Made by a program: the position numbers and the translations under genes
From: Nostoc sp. FACHB-110
GTDB taxonomy: Bacteria; Cyanobacteriota; Cyanobacteriia; Cyanobacteriales; Nostocaceae
NCBI RefSeq assembly: GCF_014697425.1
Contig: NZ_JACJRU010000008.1
Span: 1-64,000 of the forward strand
DNA: 64,000 nucleotides
Direction: 5' to 3'
Notes under the pieces: generated by a model
Told to the model about the DNA's origin: nothing
Database searches by the model: none
Seen by the model: only the letters and a program-made list of their open reading frames with translations
Part shown: positions 36,724-45,151 of the stretch, piece by piece
Numbering within the stretch: the stretch's first letter is position 1
How the letters are laid out: each line of letters starts with the position of its first letter

Positions 36724-38010
36724 TTAAACTTTTTCTACAGATTTCCAAACTGCGTCTTCCAAATAAAGGCATTCATCTGCTTGCCATTGATACTCTGGAC
36801 GCTCAAATTTGTGCATGGTTACTTCAAAGGGGCAAATTTCTCTGAGGTTCTCAAGTAAAGTCTCACTGCGCCGTTCAGAAAACCATGTAGTTAAGGTGTA
36901 TGAACCCATATACAGTCTAGACTTGGGTAGTTCACAGCGTAAAATGTATGTTCCTGGCTCACGGCGAAATGGCGCATCCGGCTCATAAAACCAGAAAATA
37001 CAAATAGGTTGTTGCAAAGCACTAACTATTTGAAAAGAAAACCACAAACTTTCATGGGGTTGAGTAACGTGTAGTGCAAACTCAACAGTAATCGGCTGTC
37101 CCCAGGCGTGAACGCCTTCAGCCTCAGAAGTATGTACTCTTGCCCAAGCTACATAGTTGCCAGTTTTAGTTACAGGTGCTTGATAGTAAGCTGGTTGCTC
37201 AGAATCATCTTTTTGTCCAACTAGATATAGTTGAACTGCTTTGCTAGTATTGCCATCAAACTGCACATTACCTTTAGATAGTAGTATGCAACGTTTGGTT
37301 AGTTGGGCGATCGCCTGCATACTATGACTAACGAATAAAACAGTGCGTCCCTCTTTAGTGGAGACATCACCCATTTTTCCTAAGCACTTTTTCTGGAATG
37401 CTGAATCACCCACAGCCAAAACTTCATCAACAATTAAAATTTCTGGCTCTAAATGGGCAGCTACAGAAAAAGCTAGTCGCACATACATTCCTGAAGAATA
37501 ACGTTTGACTGGGGTGTCTAAAAACTTTTCTACTTCAGCAAAGTCAACTATTTCATCAAATTTTTTCTTAATCTCAACTCTACTCATCCCCAGTACAGAA
37601 CCGTTGAGATATATATTTTCTCTTCCTGTTAGTTCTGGGTGAAATCCCGTTCCAACTTCCAACAGGCTAGCCACTCGCCCTCTGATTGCTATACGGCCTT
37701 TGGTTGGTTCGGTAATGCGACTAAGAACTTTTAAAAGTGTAGATTTACCTGCGCCATTACGCCCAATTACGCCAATGGCTTCGCCTTGTTTAATCTCAAA
37801 TGAAACATCGTTTAATGCCCAAAATTCTTCACGAGTTGGGTCGGCTATTTTTTTTCCAGATGGTTGGAGAAATTTCTTAGTTAATGACTTAGCACCATCA
37901 GCAATGACATCACGTAGAGCTTTATAACGGTAGAAACCGGAATTTTCCTGCTGGTGACTAATAATGTATTTTTTACTGAGATTTTTGACACTAATTACAA
38001 CATCAGACAT
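36724..38010 (-). CDS. wzt: ABC transporter ATPase Wzt with C-terminal glycan-binding domain
   Basis: The 428-residue protein has Walker A (GRNGAGKST), signature YSSGMYVRLAFS, Walker B EILIVDEVLAVGD and the H-loop FVSHS. About residues 285-425 form a Wzt C-terminal domain (HAWGQPITVEFALHV, PGTYILRCELPKSRLYMGSY). In known systems this domain recognises the terminal modification of the finished glycan, so it ties export to capping. It lies 15 bp after wzm. Confidence 0.9.
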   Translation of the reverse strand: MSDVVISVKNLSKKYIISHQQENSGFYRYKALRDVIADGAKSLTKKFLQPSGKKIADPTREEFWALNDVSFEIKQGEAIGVIGRNGAGKSTLLKVLSRITEPTKGRIAIRGRVASLLEVGTGFHPELTGRENIYLNGSVLGMSRVEIKKKFDEIVDFAEVEKFLDTPVKRYSSGMYVRLAFSVAAHLEPEILIVDEVLAVGDSAFQKKCLGKMGDVSTKEGRTVLFVSHSMQAIAQLTKRCILLSKGNVQFDGNTSKAVQLYLVGQKDDSEQPAYYQAPVTKTGNYVAWARVHTSEAEGVHAWGQPITVEFALHVTQPHESLWFSFQIVSALQQPICIFWFYEPDAPFRREPGTYILRCELPKSRLYMGSYTLTTWFSERRSETLLENLREICPFEVTMHKFERPEYQWQADECLYLEDAVWKSVEKV

Positions 38011-38025
38011 CTGCTTTTCTCCTTT

Positions 38026-38868
38026 TTAAATTACATCAGCAAACGTCCGTTCCATTTTGCGGAAATACCAGATACCACTTATTAGTAAAAGTACAACTAA
38101 TCCCAGCGATAGTGTAAATCCTGGCCAGTAGATTTTGGCATCACCCCCAATAATCGCCCAACGAAAACCATCAATCACTCCCACCATTGGATTTAGAGAG
38201 TATAGTAAACGCCATTGTTCTGGTACCACGTTACTACTAAAACCTACAGGCGATATATATAATCCAAATTGGACTATGAATGGCACAACATAACGAAAAT
38301 CTCGATATTCCACATTTAATGCTGCAAACCATAATCCAACACCTATAGAAGCAGCAAAAGCGACGGCAATAAATAAAGGCAGTGTCAATATTCGCAAATC
38401 AGGAACAAAGTTGTACCAAGCCATTAATCCCAGCATAATCATGCCAGAAATCATAAAATCTACAAAGCTAACAATTACGGAACTAATGGGTACAATCAAC
38501 CGAGGAAAATAGACTTTAGAAATTAAATTGGCGTTACCAATTAAGCTATTACTACATTCACTCAAGGCTGTAGAAAAAAACTGCCAAGGCAACATAGCCG
38601 CAAATACCAAAATGGGGTACGGTACTCCTTGTGAAGGTAGTTTTGCTAAATTGCCAAATACAACAGTAAATACCACCATTGTCAAAAATGGTCGGATCAA
38701 TGCCCAGGCTATGCCTATTGCAGTTTGCTTATAACGCACTAAAATGTCACGCCAAGCAAGAAAATACAACAGCTCTTGATACCGCCATAGGTCTTGCCAA
38801 TATTGGCGCTCTGTGCGCCCAGCTTCAAGCACTAGCTCTGGCTTAGACGCTATACCTTCATTACTCAT
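38026..38868 (-). CDS. wzm: ABC-2 polysaccharide export permease Wzm
   Basis: The 280-residue protein has about six membrane spans and the conserved opening RDILVRYKQTAIGIAWALIRP with FSTALSECSNSLIGNANLISK between spans, as in O-antigen and teichoic-acid export permeases. Paired with the ATPase 15 bp downstream, it moves lipid-linked glycan across the inner membrane. Its start is 35 bp after the small cysteine-containing gene. Confidence 0.9.
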   Translation of the reverse strand: MSNEGIASKPELVLEAGRTERQYWQDLWRYQELLYFLAWRDILVRYKQTAIGIAWALIRPFLTMVVFTVVFGNLAKLPSQGVPYPILVFAAMLPWQFFSTALSECSNSLIGNANLISKVYFPRLIVPISSVIVSFVDFMISGMIMLGLMAWYNFVPDLRILTLPLFIAVAFAASIGVGLWFAALNVEYRDFRYVVPFIVQFGLYISPVGFSSNVVPEQWRLLYSLNPMVGVIDGFRWAIIGGDAKIYWPGFTLSLGLVVLLLISGIWYFRKMERTFADVI

Positions 38869-38903
38869 AGTGATTTTTAAATAAGATGCTATTTAATTAA
38901 CTG

Positions 38904-39332
38904 TTAGCTAACAAATTGAAAATCTTTCATACTAGAAGCGTTCAGCAGCCGTGAATGTCTGCGCGTAAACTCTCCAACAGACGGGTTCCCTTGGGGATCA
39001 ATCACACCTGTTACCTGCTGCCATAATTCTGGTGGAGCTAGCTTAATTTCATAAACGCGTTCATCAGTTTTACGGACGTGATACCACTTTGTTTGCTGGC
39101 ACTGATCACACCAGAAAGCTTCTAACCATTCTCCTTCAAGATGAACTGCGGTTTGACTAGCTACTAGCATTAGGGCATTTCGCCGATTTATTCCTCTTTG
39201 CTGCAACTGCCCGGCTTGATCGGCAAATAGATTGTATTTTTGACTCATACTATCGAGATAGCAACCATGTATGGGGCAGTAGATAGCTCTTCTTTTAGAA
39301 CGCTTGCGATTTCGGTCACATCTTCTCTGCAA
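38904..39332 (-). CDS. Conserved cyanobacterial protein with zinc-ribbon-like cysteines
   Basis: The 142-residue protein starts at TTG because a strong GGAGG lies just upstream and the basic opening RRCDRNRKRSKRRAIYCPIH fits proteins I have seen in other cyanobacteria. Cysteine-histidine pairs YCPIHGC and FWCDQCQQTKWYH could bind zinc. The ending FTRRHSRLLNASSMKDFQF is also conserved as far as I recall. No function is known; it may be a nucleic-acid-binding or regulatory protein that happens to precede wzm. Confidence 0.6.
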   Translation of the reverse strand: MQRRCDRNRKRSKRRAIYCPIHGCYLDSMSQKYNLFADQAGQLQQRGINRRNALMLVASQTAVHLEGEWLEAFWCDQCQQTKWYHVRKTDERVYEIKLAPPELWQQVTGVIDPQGNPSVGEFTRRHSRLLNASSMKDFQFVS

Positions 39333-39725
39333 TTCGGCCTCCCAGATTAATCAATAAAATAACGAAATAAGGAAGGTTACGTTGGAGAGGCTGAGATCAA
39401 AAAGACCATCAAAGCCCAACTCCTAAAACTTGAATACAATATATTTTAGTTGTGATGAGTTTATTTTCTTTGTTAATTGCTAAAGGCTATTTTTTAAATC
39501 CTTATAGCTATTGAGTTTGATTTGATTTTTGTATTAAAAAAAATAATTTTAACGTAAATTTTTAAGTTTTTTTATAATATAGATATATTTAGCCTCCTTA
39601 GATTCAATTATGAGTATTTTATTTGTCTAAACTGTATCATACATTTCATGTATTTTAGACGAAATTGATTGAAGTTTTTCAGAAGAGAATGTGATTTCTT
39701 TTCTGAAAACTTCTGCCTACAATAG
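39333..39725. other. Intergenic, AT-rich, with a terminator-like stem-loop
   Basis: The 3' end of the upstream glycosyltransferase gene is followed by a long stem (GAAGTTTTTCAGAA at 39671-39684 with TTCTGAAAACTTC at 39701-39713, one bulge). It has no good U-tract on the minus strand. The remaining about 330 bp are AT-rich and show no gene; a promoter for the 142-residue gene and wzm-wzt is expected near 39340-39450. Confidence 0.45.
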
Positions 39726-41075
39726 TTAATTCGTATGACTTTGAGATACAGCAATCGCCTCATCAGAAGATACTACTTGCTGCAAAACATCAAGATATTG
39801 TTGCGAGATTAATTTAGGCGTAAAATGCGATCGCAAATATTGACGACCAGATTTACCCATACGTTCGGCTAATTGGGGATCACGGCTGATTAAGCGAATA
39901 AATTGAGCCAAACCGTGACCGTCCCCATTATCAAATGTCCCACCACAGTTAGCTTCTGCGATCAATTGTCTAAGATATGAATACGGAGAACAAATAACTG
40001 CTATTGGTCTTCCAGCTGCTAAGGCTGAGTAAAGCTTACTAGGTACAACTAGGCCTTCTGTTGTTTCATCTACACTCACGAAAGATAAATCACAGGCTGT
40101 TAATGAGTAAGGAAGTACCTTTTTATCTTGATAGGGCAAAAATGTAAAGTTTCTCAGACCTAATCTATTAACTTCACTAATTAATTCTTCTCTCTTGGCT
40201 CCACCACCTATGCAAACAAACTGAATTGGTTCATCTTGTAACTCTTTAGCAGCTTCTAGCATAGTGTCAATGTCGTGACAGCGACCCATATTGCCAGAAT
40301 AAAGTACTGTAAATTTATTGACGAGGTTGTGTTTCCAAGCAAACCAGTTTTCTTCCTTGGCAATGGGGACAATCAACTCTGGATTAGCCCAACTGTGAAT
40401 GACAGAAATTTTATCTTCAACCTGAGGACAATGAGCTAATACTCGTTGCTTCATCGCTGGGCTTAGAACTACAATGCCTTTGGCATTTAACCAGACTTGT
40501 CGATTAATAGCGTGCCAAACCTTTACTAGCCAATGACGCTTGGAAACTACTCCTAAAGCGATCGCAATGTCTGGATAAAGATCATATATGATGCAGACAT
40601 ACGGCAATCTAAACAATAAATACGCTAAATATCCTACAAGAGGCAAAAAAGGAGGGGCTGTCGTTATTAACATTACATTATTTCGTTGCCATGCTCTCAG
40701 CACATAAAGCACAGCGCGTAAAGTATATAGAACACCATTAACTGCTTTACCACGAATTCTCCCAGGCCAAAGTTGGGCAGTCCGTGAGCGTTTAACGCTA
40801 ACCCTTTCTACTCGCTCTACAGATGGTGCTTTTTGGGTGTGAAACGCATAACCAGGTTGACTAGTAAAAACTTCAACATCTACCCCTTGCTGACCTAGTT
40901 GTTTCACTAGTTCCTCAATTAATTGTCCTGTTGCAGCAAAGTCTGGCGGAAAATATTGAGTAACTACAGACAATTTAATCGCTTGCTGAGTATTTATAGA
41001 ATGCTCATTTTCTGCTTCTAACCGAGTAGAAATGGATTGTGAGAATTTTTGGTTAATCCATTCATTAAGTCTCAT
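39726..41075 (-). CDS. GT4 glycosyltransferase (WbuB-like)
   Basis: The 449-residue GT-B enzyme begins its fold at about residue 35 with VVTQYFPPDFAATGQLIEEL. A membrane-associated helical stretch follows (FLPLVGYLAYLLFRLPYVCI), then VLYSGNMGRCHDIDTMLEAA and TEGLVVPSKLYSALAAGRPI. This pattern is seen in WbuB/WcaI-type transferases that add fucose-like or N-acetylated sugars. The N-terminal about 30 residues are extra. It is the first gene of the minus-strand locus, divergent from the tyrosine kinase gene. Confidence 0.85.
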   Translation of the reverse strand: MRLNEWINQKFSQSISTRLEAENEHSINTQQAIKLSVVTQYFPPDFAATGQLIEELVKQLGQQGVDVEVFTSQPGYAFHTQKAPSVERVERVSVKRSRTAQLWPGRIRGKAVNGVLYTLRAVLYVLRAWQRNNVMLITTAPPFLPLVGYLAYLLFRLPYVCIIYDLYPDIAIALGVVSKRHWLVKVWHAINRQVWLNAKGIVVLSPAMKQRVLAHCPQVEDKISVIHSWANPELIVPIAKEENWFAWKHNLVNKFTVLYSGNMGRCHDIDTMLEAAKELQDEPIQFVCIGGGAKREELISEVNRLGLRNFTFLPYQDKKVLPYSLTACDLSFVSVDETTEGLVVPSKLYSALAAGRPIAVICSPYSYLRQLIAEANCGGTFDNGDGHGLAQFIRLISRDPQLAERMGKSGRQYLRSHFTPKLISQQYLDVLQQVVSSDEAIAVSQSHTN

Positions 41076-42404
41076 CGGCTGTATCCTACTTGAGAATCTA
41101 AAGAGTTTTAAGGAAATACTACTGAACTACTAAAGCCATTAGTCTATAAATTCAATGTTTATGAGTGACTGTTTTCAGCCGGAAAAATACTAAATGTATT
41201 AATCACTTGCCATACCTCTATTTCCTGAAGTTTGACTATAATACTAGTAAACTTCATTACTGGAATTAGACAGTCAAAATTTAATACTTGGTACTTTAAA
41301 ATACATTAAATACAGAACACACACTAAAATATGAAGCCTGATCTTCTAAAAAATCTTTCTTGATCTTGATATTGATATTTAGAAAGAAATTTGTATTGTT
41401 GTACAGGGTATCCTTAATGCAAATAGATAAATTTACGGATGATGTCTATTCTAATTTACAACAGACTATTCGTTATCTTACATGGACTTCGACAAGAATA
41501 CTGAACTTTACGTAATTAAAATTTTACCTTCATTTTTTCATCATTAACTTTGCTTGTTCCTGGTTAGTTTTATGTAACTTCTAATTATTGACACTCTATT
41601 ATGGTGAGATTTTAAATCGTAGAATACCATGATTCAAAATGGACTGTCATGCTTCATCAAAAATTTATCTTGCTTAAATTGCTTTAAACAAAATCTTTAT
41701 AATTTTTTTTTAAATCTCATAATTAATTTTTATGTATGTCCAATTATTATTTTTTTATTAAGATTAGTGCCGTCTCATTTCATCTAATCCTTTAGTTATT
41801 CTTAGTATATTATATTATCTTATGTGACTAATCTATTTCTATAGACAGAGGCTAAATTAATAACAAGTTAGCTACGCATTTATTTTTTCCATATTGTCAA
41901 AATTTTTATATTAGCAGACTTTATAAAATTATAAAGATATAGTTGATGAAAACATAAAAATTTTCTACGAATATGAATAATAGTTTTTAATCATAACATA
42001 AAAAGTACACATTTTTTATTACGTCTTAACTACAATTGTACTGAAAATATGTATTCTGAAACTCTAATAAATTTATGACAAGTTATTGAATAAGTTAGAT
42101 AAAATTTACTATAAGTTGCTGAACAATAATTTTTCAACATAAAGTTTGAATACTTCAATGATAATACTAAGTAAAAAAATATCATTTTATACTTTTGAGT
42201 ATTTTGTTTTCATACAGGACTTACGCAAAATTATGAAAAAACGAACCGCAAAGGGCGCAAAGGACACGAAGTTATAAGAGTTCGAGAGGGTTCTTGCGTA
42301 AGTCCTATCATAGTTATTTTTCTCTTTATTATTTAGATAAGACCTAATTTTAAAGAAAAAATTGTTATAAATAACTTGTATTGTTTATTACCAAACATTC
42401 ATCA
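41076..42404. other. Long AT-rich divergent promoter region
   Basis: About 1.3 kb between the first gene of the polysaccharide locus and the tyrosine kinase gene. There is no supported gene, only a MITE (42216-42306) close to the kinase. It probably contains the main promoters of both transcription units; the length is unusual for this window and may include a small RNA that I cannot recognise. Confidence 0.5.
42216..42306. repeat. MITE with AGGACTTACGCAA ends, 91 bp
   Basis: The 13-bp terminal inverted repeats AGGACTTACGCAA (42216-42228) and TTGCGTAAGTCCT (42294-42306) are perfect. The core has the GCAAAGGGCGCAAAGG stretch common in cyanobacterial repeats. It inserted about 100 bp before the tyrosine kinase start, so it may carry or separate promoter elements. 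Confidence 0.75.
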
Positions 42405-44576
42405 ATGATGGAAAATTATCCTTCTCAATTCTCAAACTCTGGACATACTAATAACTCTGGACATATGGTAATTCAGAATCAATCTCTCGCTTGGGCAGAA
42501 GAGCAAGAAGGAGGTTGGAATTTTCAAGAAATACTCGGCATTTTACAGCGCAGATGGCTAATTATTTCTGGAGTTGCGGCTGTTGTAATGGCTGGTATTG
42601 TGGTTGGCTTAACACTGAATCCAACCAAGCCAGAATATGAAGGAGGTTTTCAGCTTTTAGTAGAACCAGTAAATGAAGATAGTCAAACTGTAGATGTTGT
42701 CAAAGAAGACAAAGGTTCAAATCAGTCTGGTTTAGATTATGATAGTCAAATTCAAATTCTCAGGAGTCCTGTGATTTTAGGAGATATTTTAAAGCAAGTA
42801 CAAGTAAATTATCCAGATATAAACTATGATGCACTATCTCAAAATTTAAATGTTTTTCAATTAGAAAAAACAAAGATTATACAAGTTACTTATCGAGGTG
42901 ATAATCCAGATCAAGTAAAAGTTATCTTGGATAAAACTGCTCAATATTATCTAGAATATAGTAAAGAAAAACGGCAAACGAAATTACGCCAAGGGCTTCA
43001 GTTTGTAGAGCAACAATTGCAAATTGCTCAAAATCGAGTAGATCAGTTGCAAAAACAACTACAAGCCTTTAAACAGAAGTACGACCTTAATGATCCGGAA
43101 ACAGAGGCACAAGCTTTAGATTCGGAAAATGTAACATTGGCTGGACAAAAGCAGACCATTAATGTTCAGTTAGCACAAGCTCGTCTTAATTTAGCCCTTT
43201 TGCAAAAGCCTGATGGTGAGAAAGCTGCACTCATTAATGCTTCTTTGTATCAGCAGTTAATTAATCAAAAAAATCAATTAGATGTTCAGGTAGCTGCGGA
43301 ATCTACTCGCTTTCAACCAAATAATCCCACACTTCAATCACTAAAAGAAAAGAGAGATAGCCTTTTACCTTTGATTAACCAAGAAGCAAAGCGTATTTTA
43401 GATACTAAGCGTGCTGAAATAGTTACTGGTATAAGAATTTTAGAAGTACAAAATCAGGCACTAGCAAAAAGGGAACAAGAGCTAGCACAAAAACGCCAAC
43501 AGTTGCCTGTTTTGTCTCGACAATACGTTAATTTGCAAAGGAGGTTACAGGTTGCAGTAGAAAGCCTTAATCGTTTTTTATCTACTCGTGAGACCTTGCA
43601 AATTCAACGCTCGCAAACGGAATTTGGTTGGCAATTAATTCAACCACCAGTTAAACCAGGATATCCAGTTACATCGTCAAGTTTAAAACGTAATCTGATC
43701 TCTGGATTAGTAGCCAGCATTCTGACAGGAATTGGTGTAGCTTTACTATTAGAAAAATTAGATAGTACATATAATACAATCAATGATTTAAAAGAAAAAG
43801 TAAAATTGCCTGTGTTAGGGAATCTACCTTTTGAAAGGCAAATTCAAACTGAGCAAGAGCGAAATTTTGTGCAGAATATTCCTCTAATCAATTTACCTAA
43901 ATATTTTTCGGAATTTTTGCCTGATTCCAATGTTGCTACATTGCAAGAAAGTAGCAATTACTCTACGAATTTCTTAGAATCTTTACGGGTACTCTATACC
44001 AATATTCAACTATTAAGTTCTGATCGCACAATTAAGTCTATCGTTATTAGTTCAGCTATGCCAGGTGACGGTAAATCTACGGTTGCTTTTAATCTAGCTC
44101 AGATAGCTACAGCTATGGGTCAAAAAGTATTACTGGTAGACGCAGATTTACGCAGACCAACAATCCATAATTTGGCAGATTTAAATAATCTTTGGGGCTT
44201 GAGTAACTTAATCTCCACAAACTTACCAATGGGAGAAGCCATACAGCAAATACCTACATTGAGTAACTTATCTGTAATTACTTCTGGGCCAATACCGCCT
44301 GATGCTACTAAATTGCTCTCATCTGAAAAAATGAAGCGGTTGATGGCAGAATTTCATACTTCTTTTGATTTAGTAATTTATGATGTTCCTCCATTAGTTG
44401 GACTGGCTGATGTAAGCTTAATTGCACCACAGACAGATGGTATTTTGATGGTTGTGAAGATTCGCAAAACTGAATCATCCATTTTAAGACGTGCTTTAGA
44501 AAACTTAAAAATTTCCCGCTTAAATGTTTTAGGTATGGTTGGTAATGGTGAAAAAACTCCCTTCCCTCGGTATTGA
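42405..44576 (+). CDS. Wzc/CpsD-type polysaccharide co-polymerase and tyrosine autokinase
   Basis: Start at ATG 42405 (MMENYPSQ); a TTG eight codons upstream is less likely and neither has a clear ribosome site. The 723-residue protein has a Wzz domain between two membrane spans (about residues 46-66 and 425-445), a long periplasmic coiled coil, then a BY-kinase: SSAMPGDGKSTVAFNLA (Walker A), VLLVDADLRRP (A') and LVIYDVPPLVGLAD (B). It controls chain length and export of the polysaccharide. The C-terminus carries only one tyrosine (PFPRY, the last residue) in place of the usual cluster. Confidence 0.85.
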   Translation: MMENYPSQFSNSGHTNNSGHMVIQNQSLAWAEEQEGGWNFQEILGILQRRWLIISGVAAVVMAGIVVGLTLNPTKPEYEGGFQLLVEPVNEDSQTVDVVKEDKGSNQSGLDYDSQIQILRSPVILGDILKQVQVNYPDINYDALSQNLNVFQLEKTKIIQVTYRGDNPDQVKVILDKTAQYYLEYSKEKRQTKLRQGLQFVEQQLQIAQNRVDQLQKQLQAFKQKYDLNDPETEAQALDSENVTLAGQKQTINVQLAQARLNLALLQKPDGEKAALINASLYQQLINQKNQLDVQVAAESTRFQPNNPTLQSLKEKRDSLLPLINQEAKRILDTKRAEIVTGIRILEVQNQALAKREQELAQKRQQLPVLSRQYVNLQRRLQVAVESLNRFLSTRETLQIQRSQTEFGWQLIQPPVKPGYPVTSSSLKRNLISGLVASILTGIGVALLLEKLDSTYNTINDLKEKVKLPVLGNLPFERQIQTEQERNFVQNIPLINLPKYFSEFLPDSNVATLQESSNYSTNFLESLRVLYTNIQLLSSDRTIKSIVISSAMPGDGKSTVAFNLAQIATAMGQKVLLVDADLRRPTIHNLADLNNLWGLSNLISTNLPMGEAIQQIPTLSNLSVITSGPIPPDATKLLSSEKMKRLMAEFHTSFDLVIYDVPPLVGLADVSLIAPQTDGILMVVKIRKTESSILRRALENLKISRLNVLGMVGNGEKTPFPRY

Positions 44577-44680
44577 TTGATACTGAAGATGACTATCTTT
44601 CAACGTACAGTATGATACAAAAAATCATGCTTCAATGAATTGCAGAATTCACTGATGAAAAATTGTCACTACTGACTTAG

Positions 44681-44917
44681 CTATTTTTTAGCGATTTGCC
44701 TTTGTTTATTCTCATTTTTCTGTAAAAGTCTATGGGTACTGATGAGAACTATAACAAGTAGTATCAGTTGTATCTGCCAAGGGGCCAATACCAAACTGAC
44801 AAATAAACTGATGGCTGTAAATACACTTATCAAATAAGCAACTTCATCATGGCATTTTTTCGATAAATATCCGGTTACTAAACCAGTAAATAAAGGAACT
44901 AAGAACAACAAAGGCAT
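44681..44917 (-). CDS. Small two-span membrane protein
   Basis: The 78-residue protein has two hydrophobic segments (about 3-19 and 27-62, the latter possibly two spans: LISVFTAISLFVSLVLA and IQLILLVIVLIS) and a basic tail (RLLQKNENKQRQIAKK). I do not recognise the family. It is convergent with the tyrosine kinase gene. It could be a small membrane regulator, but nothing in the sequence proves it. Confidence 0.45.
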   Translation of the reverse strand: MPLLFLVPLFTGLVTGYLSKKCHDEVAYLISVFTAISLFVSLVLAPWQIQLILLVIVLISTHRLLQKNENKQRQIAKK

Positions 44918-45151
44918 AGCTGACTATCTCCTAAGCTAAATGTAAATTATTTATGAAGTTAAAATAAAGTTTGCTTGATAATTGTGGTTAATTTTACATC
45001 TAAAGATGTTTAAGTCACAATACTCTAAATAAACAATCAACTAGTAAAGATTCCGCAATTATTCGGTAAATAAGCTTAACATCCAGTGTTGTTAGTGCCG
45101 TAACGATTTAGCATATTAGCTTTAGATGTAACCTTTTCCAGTGAATTTCCG

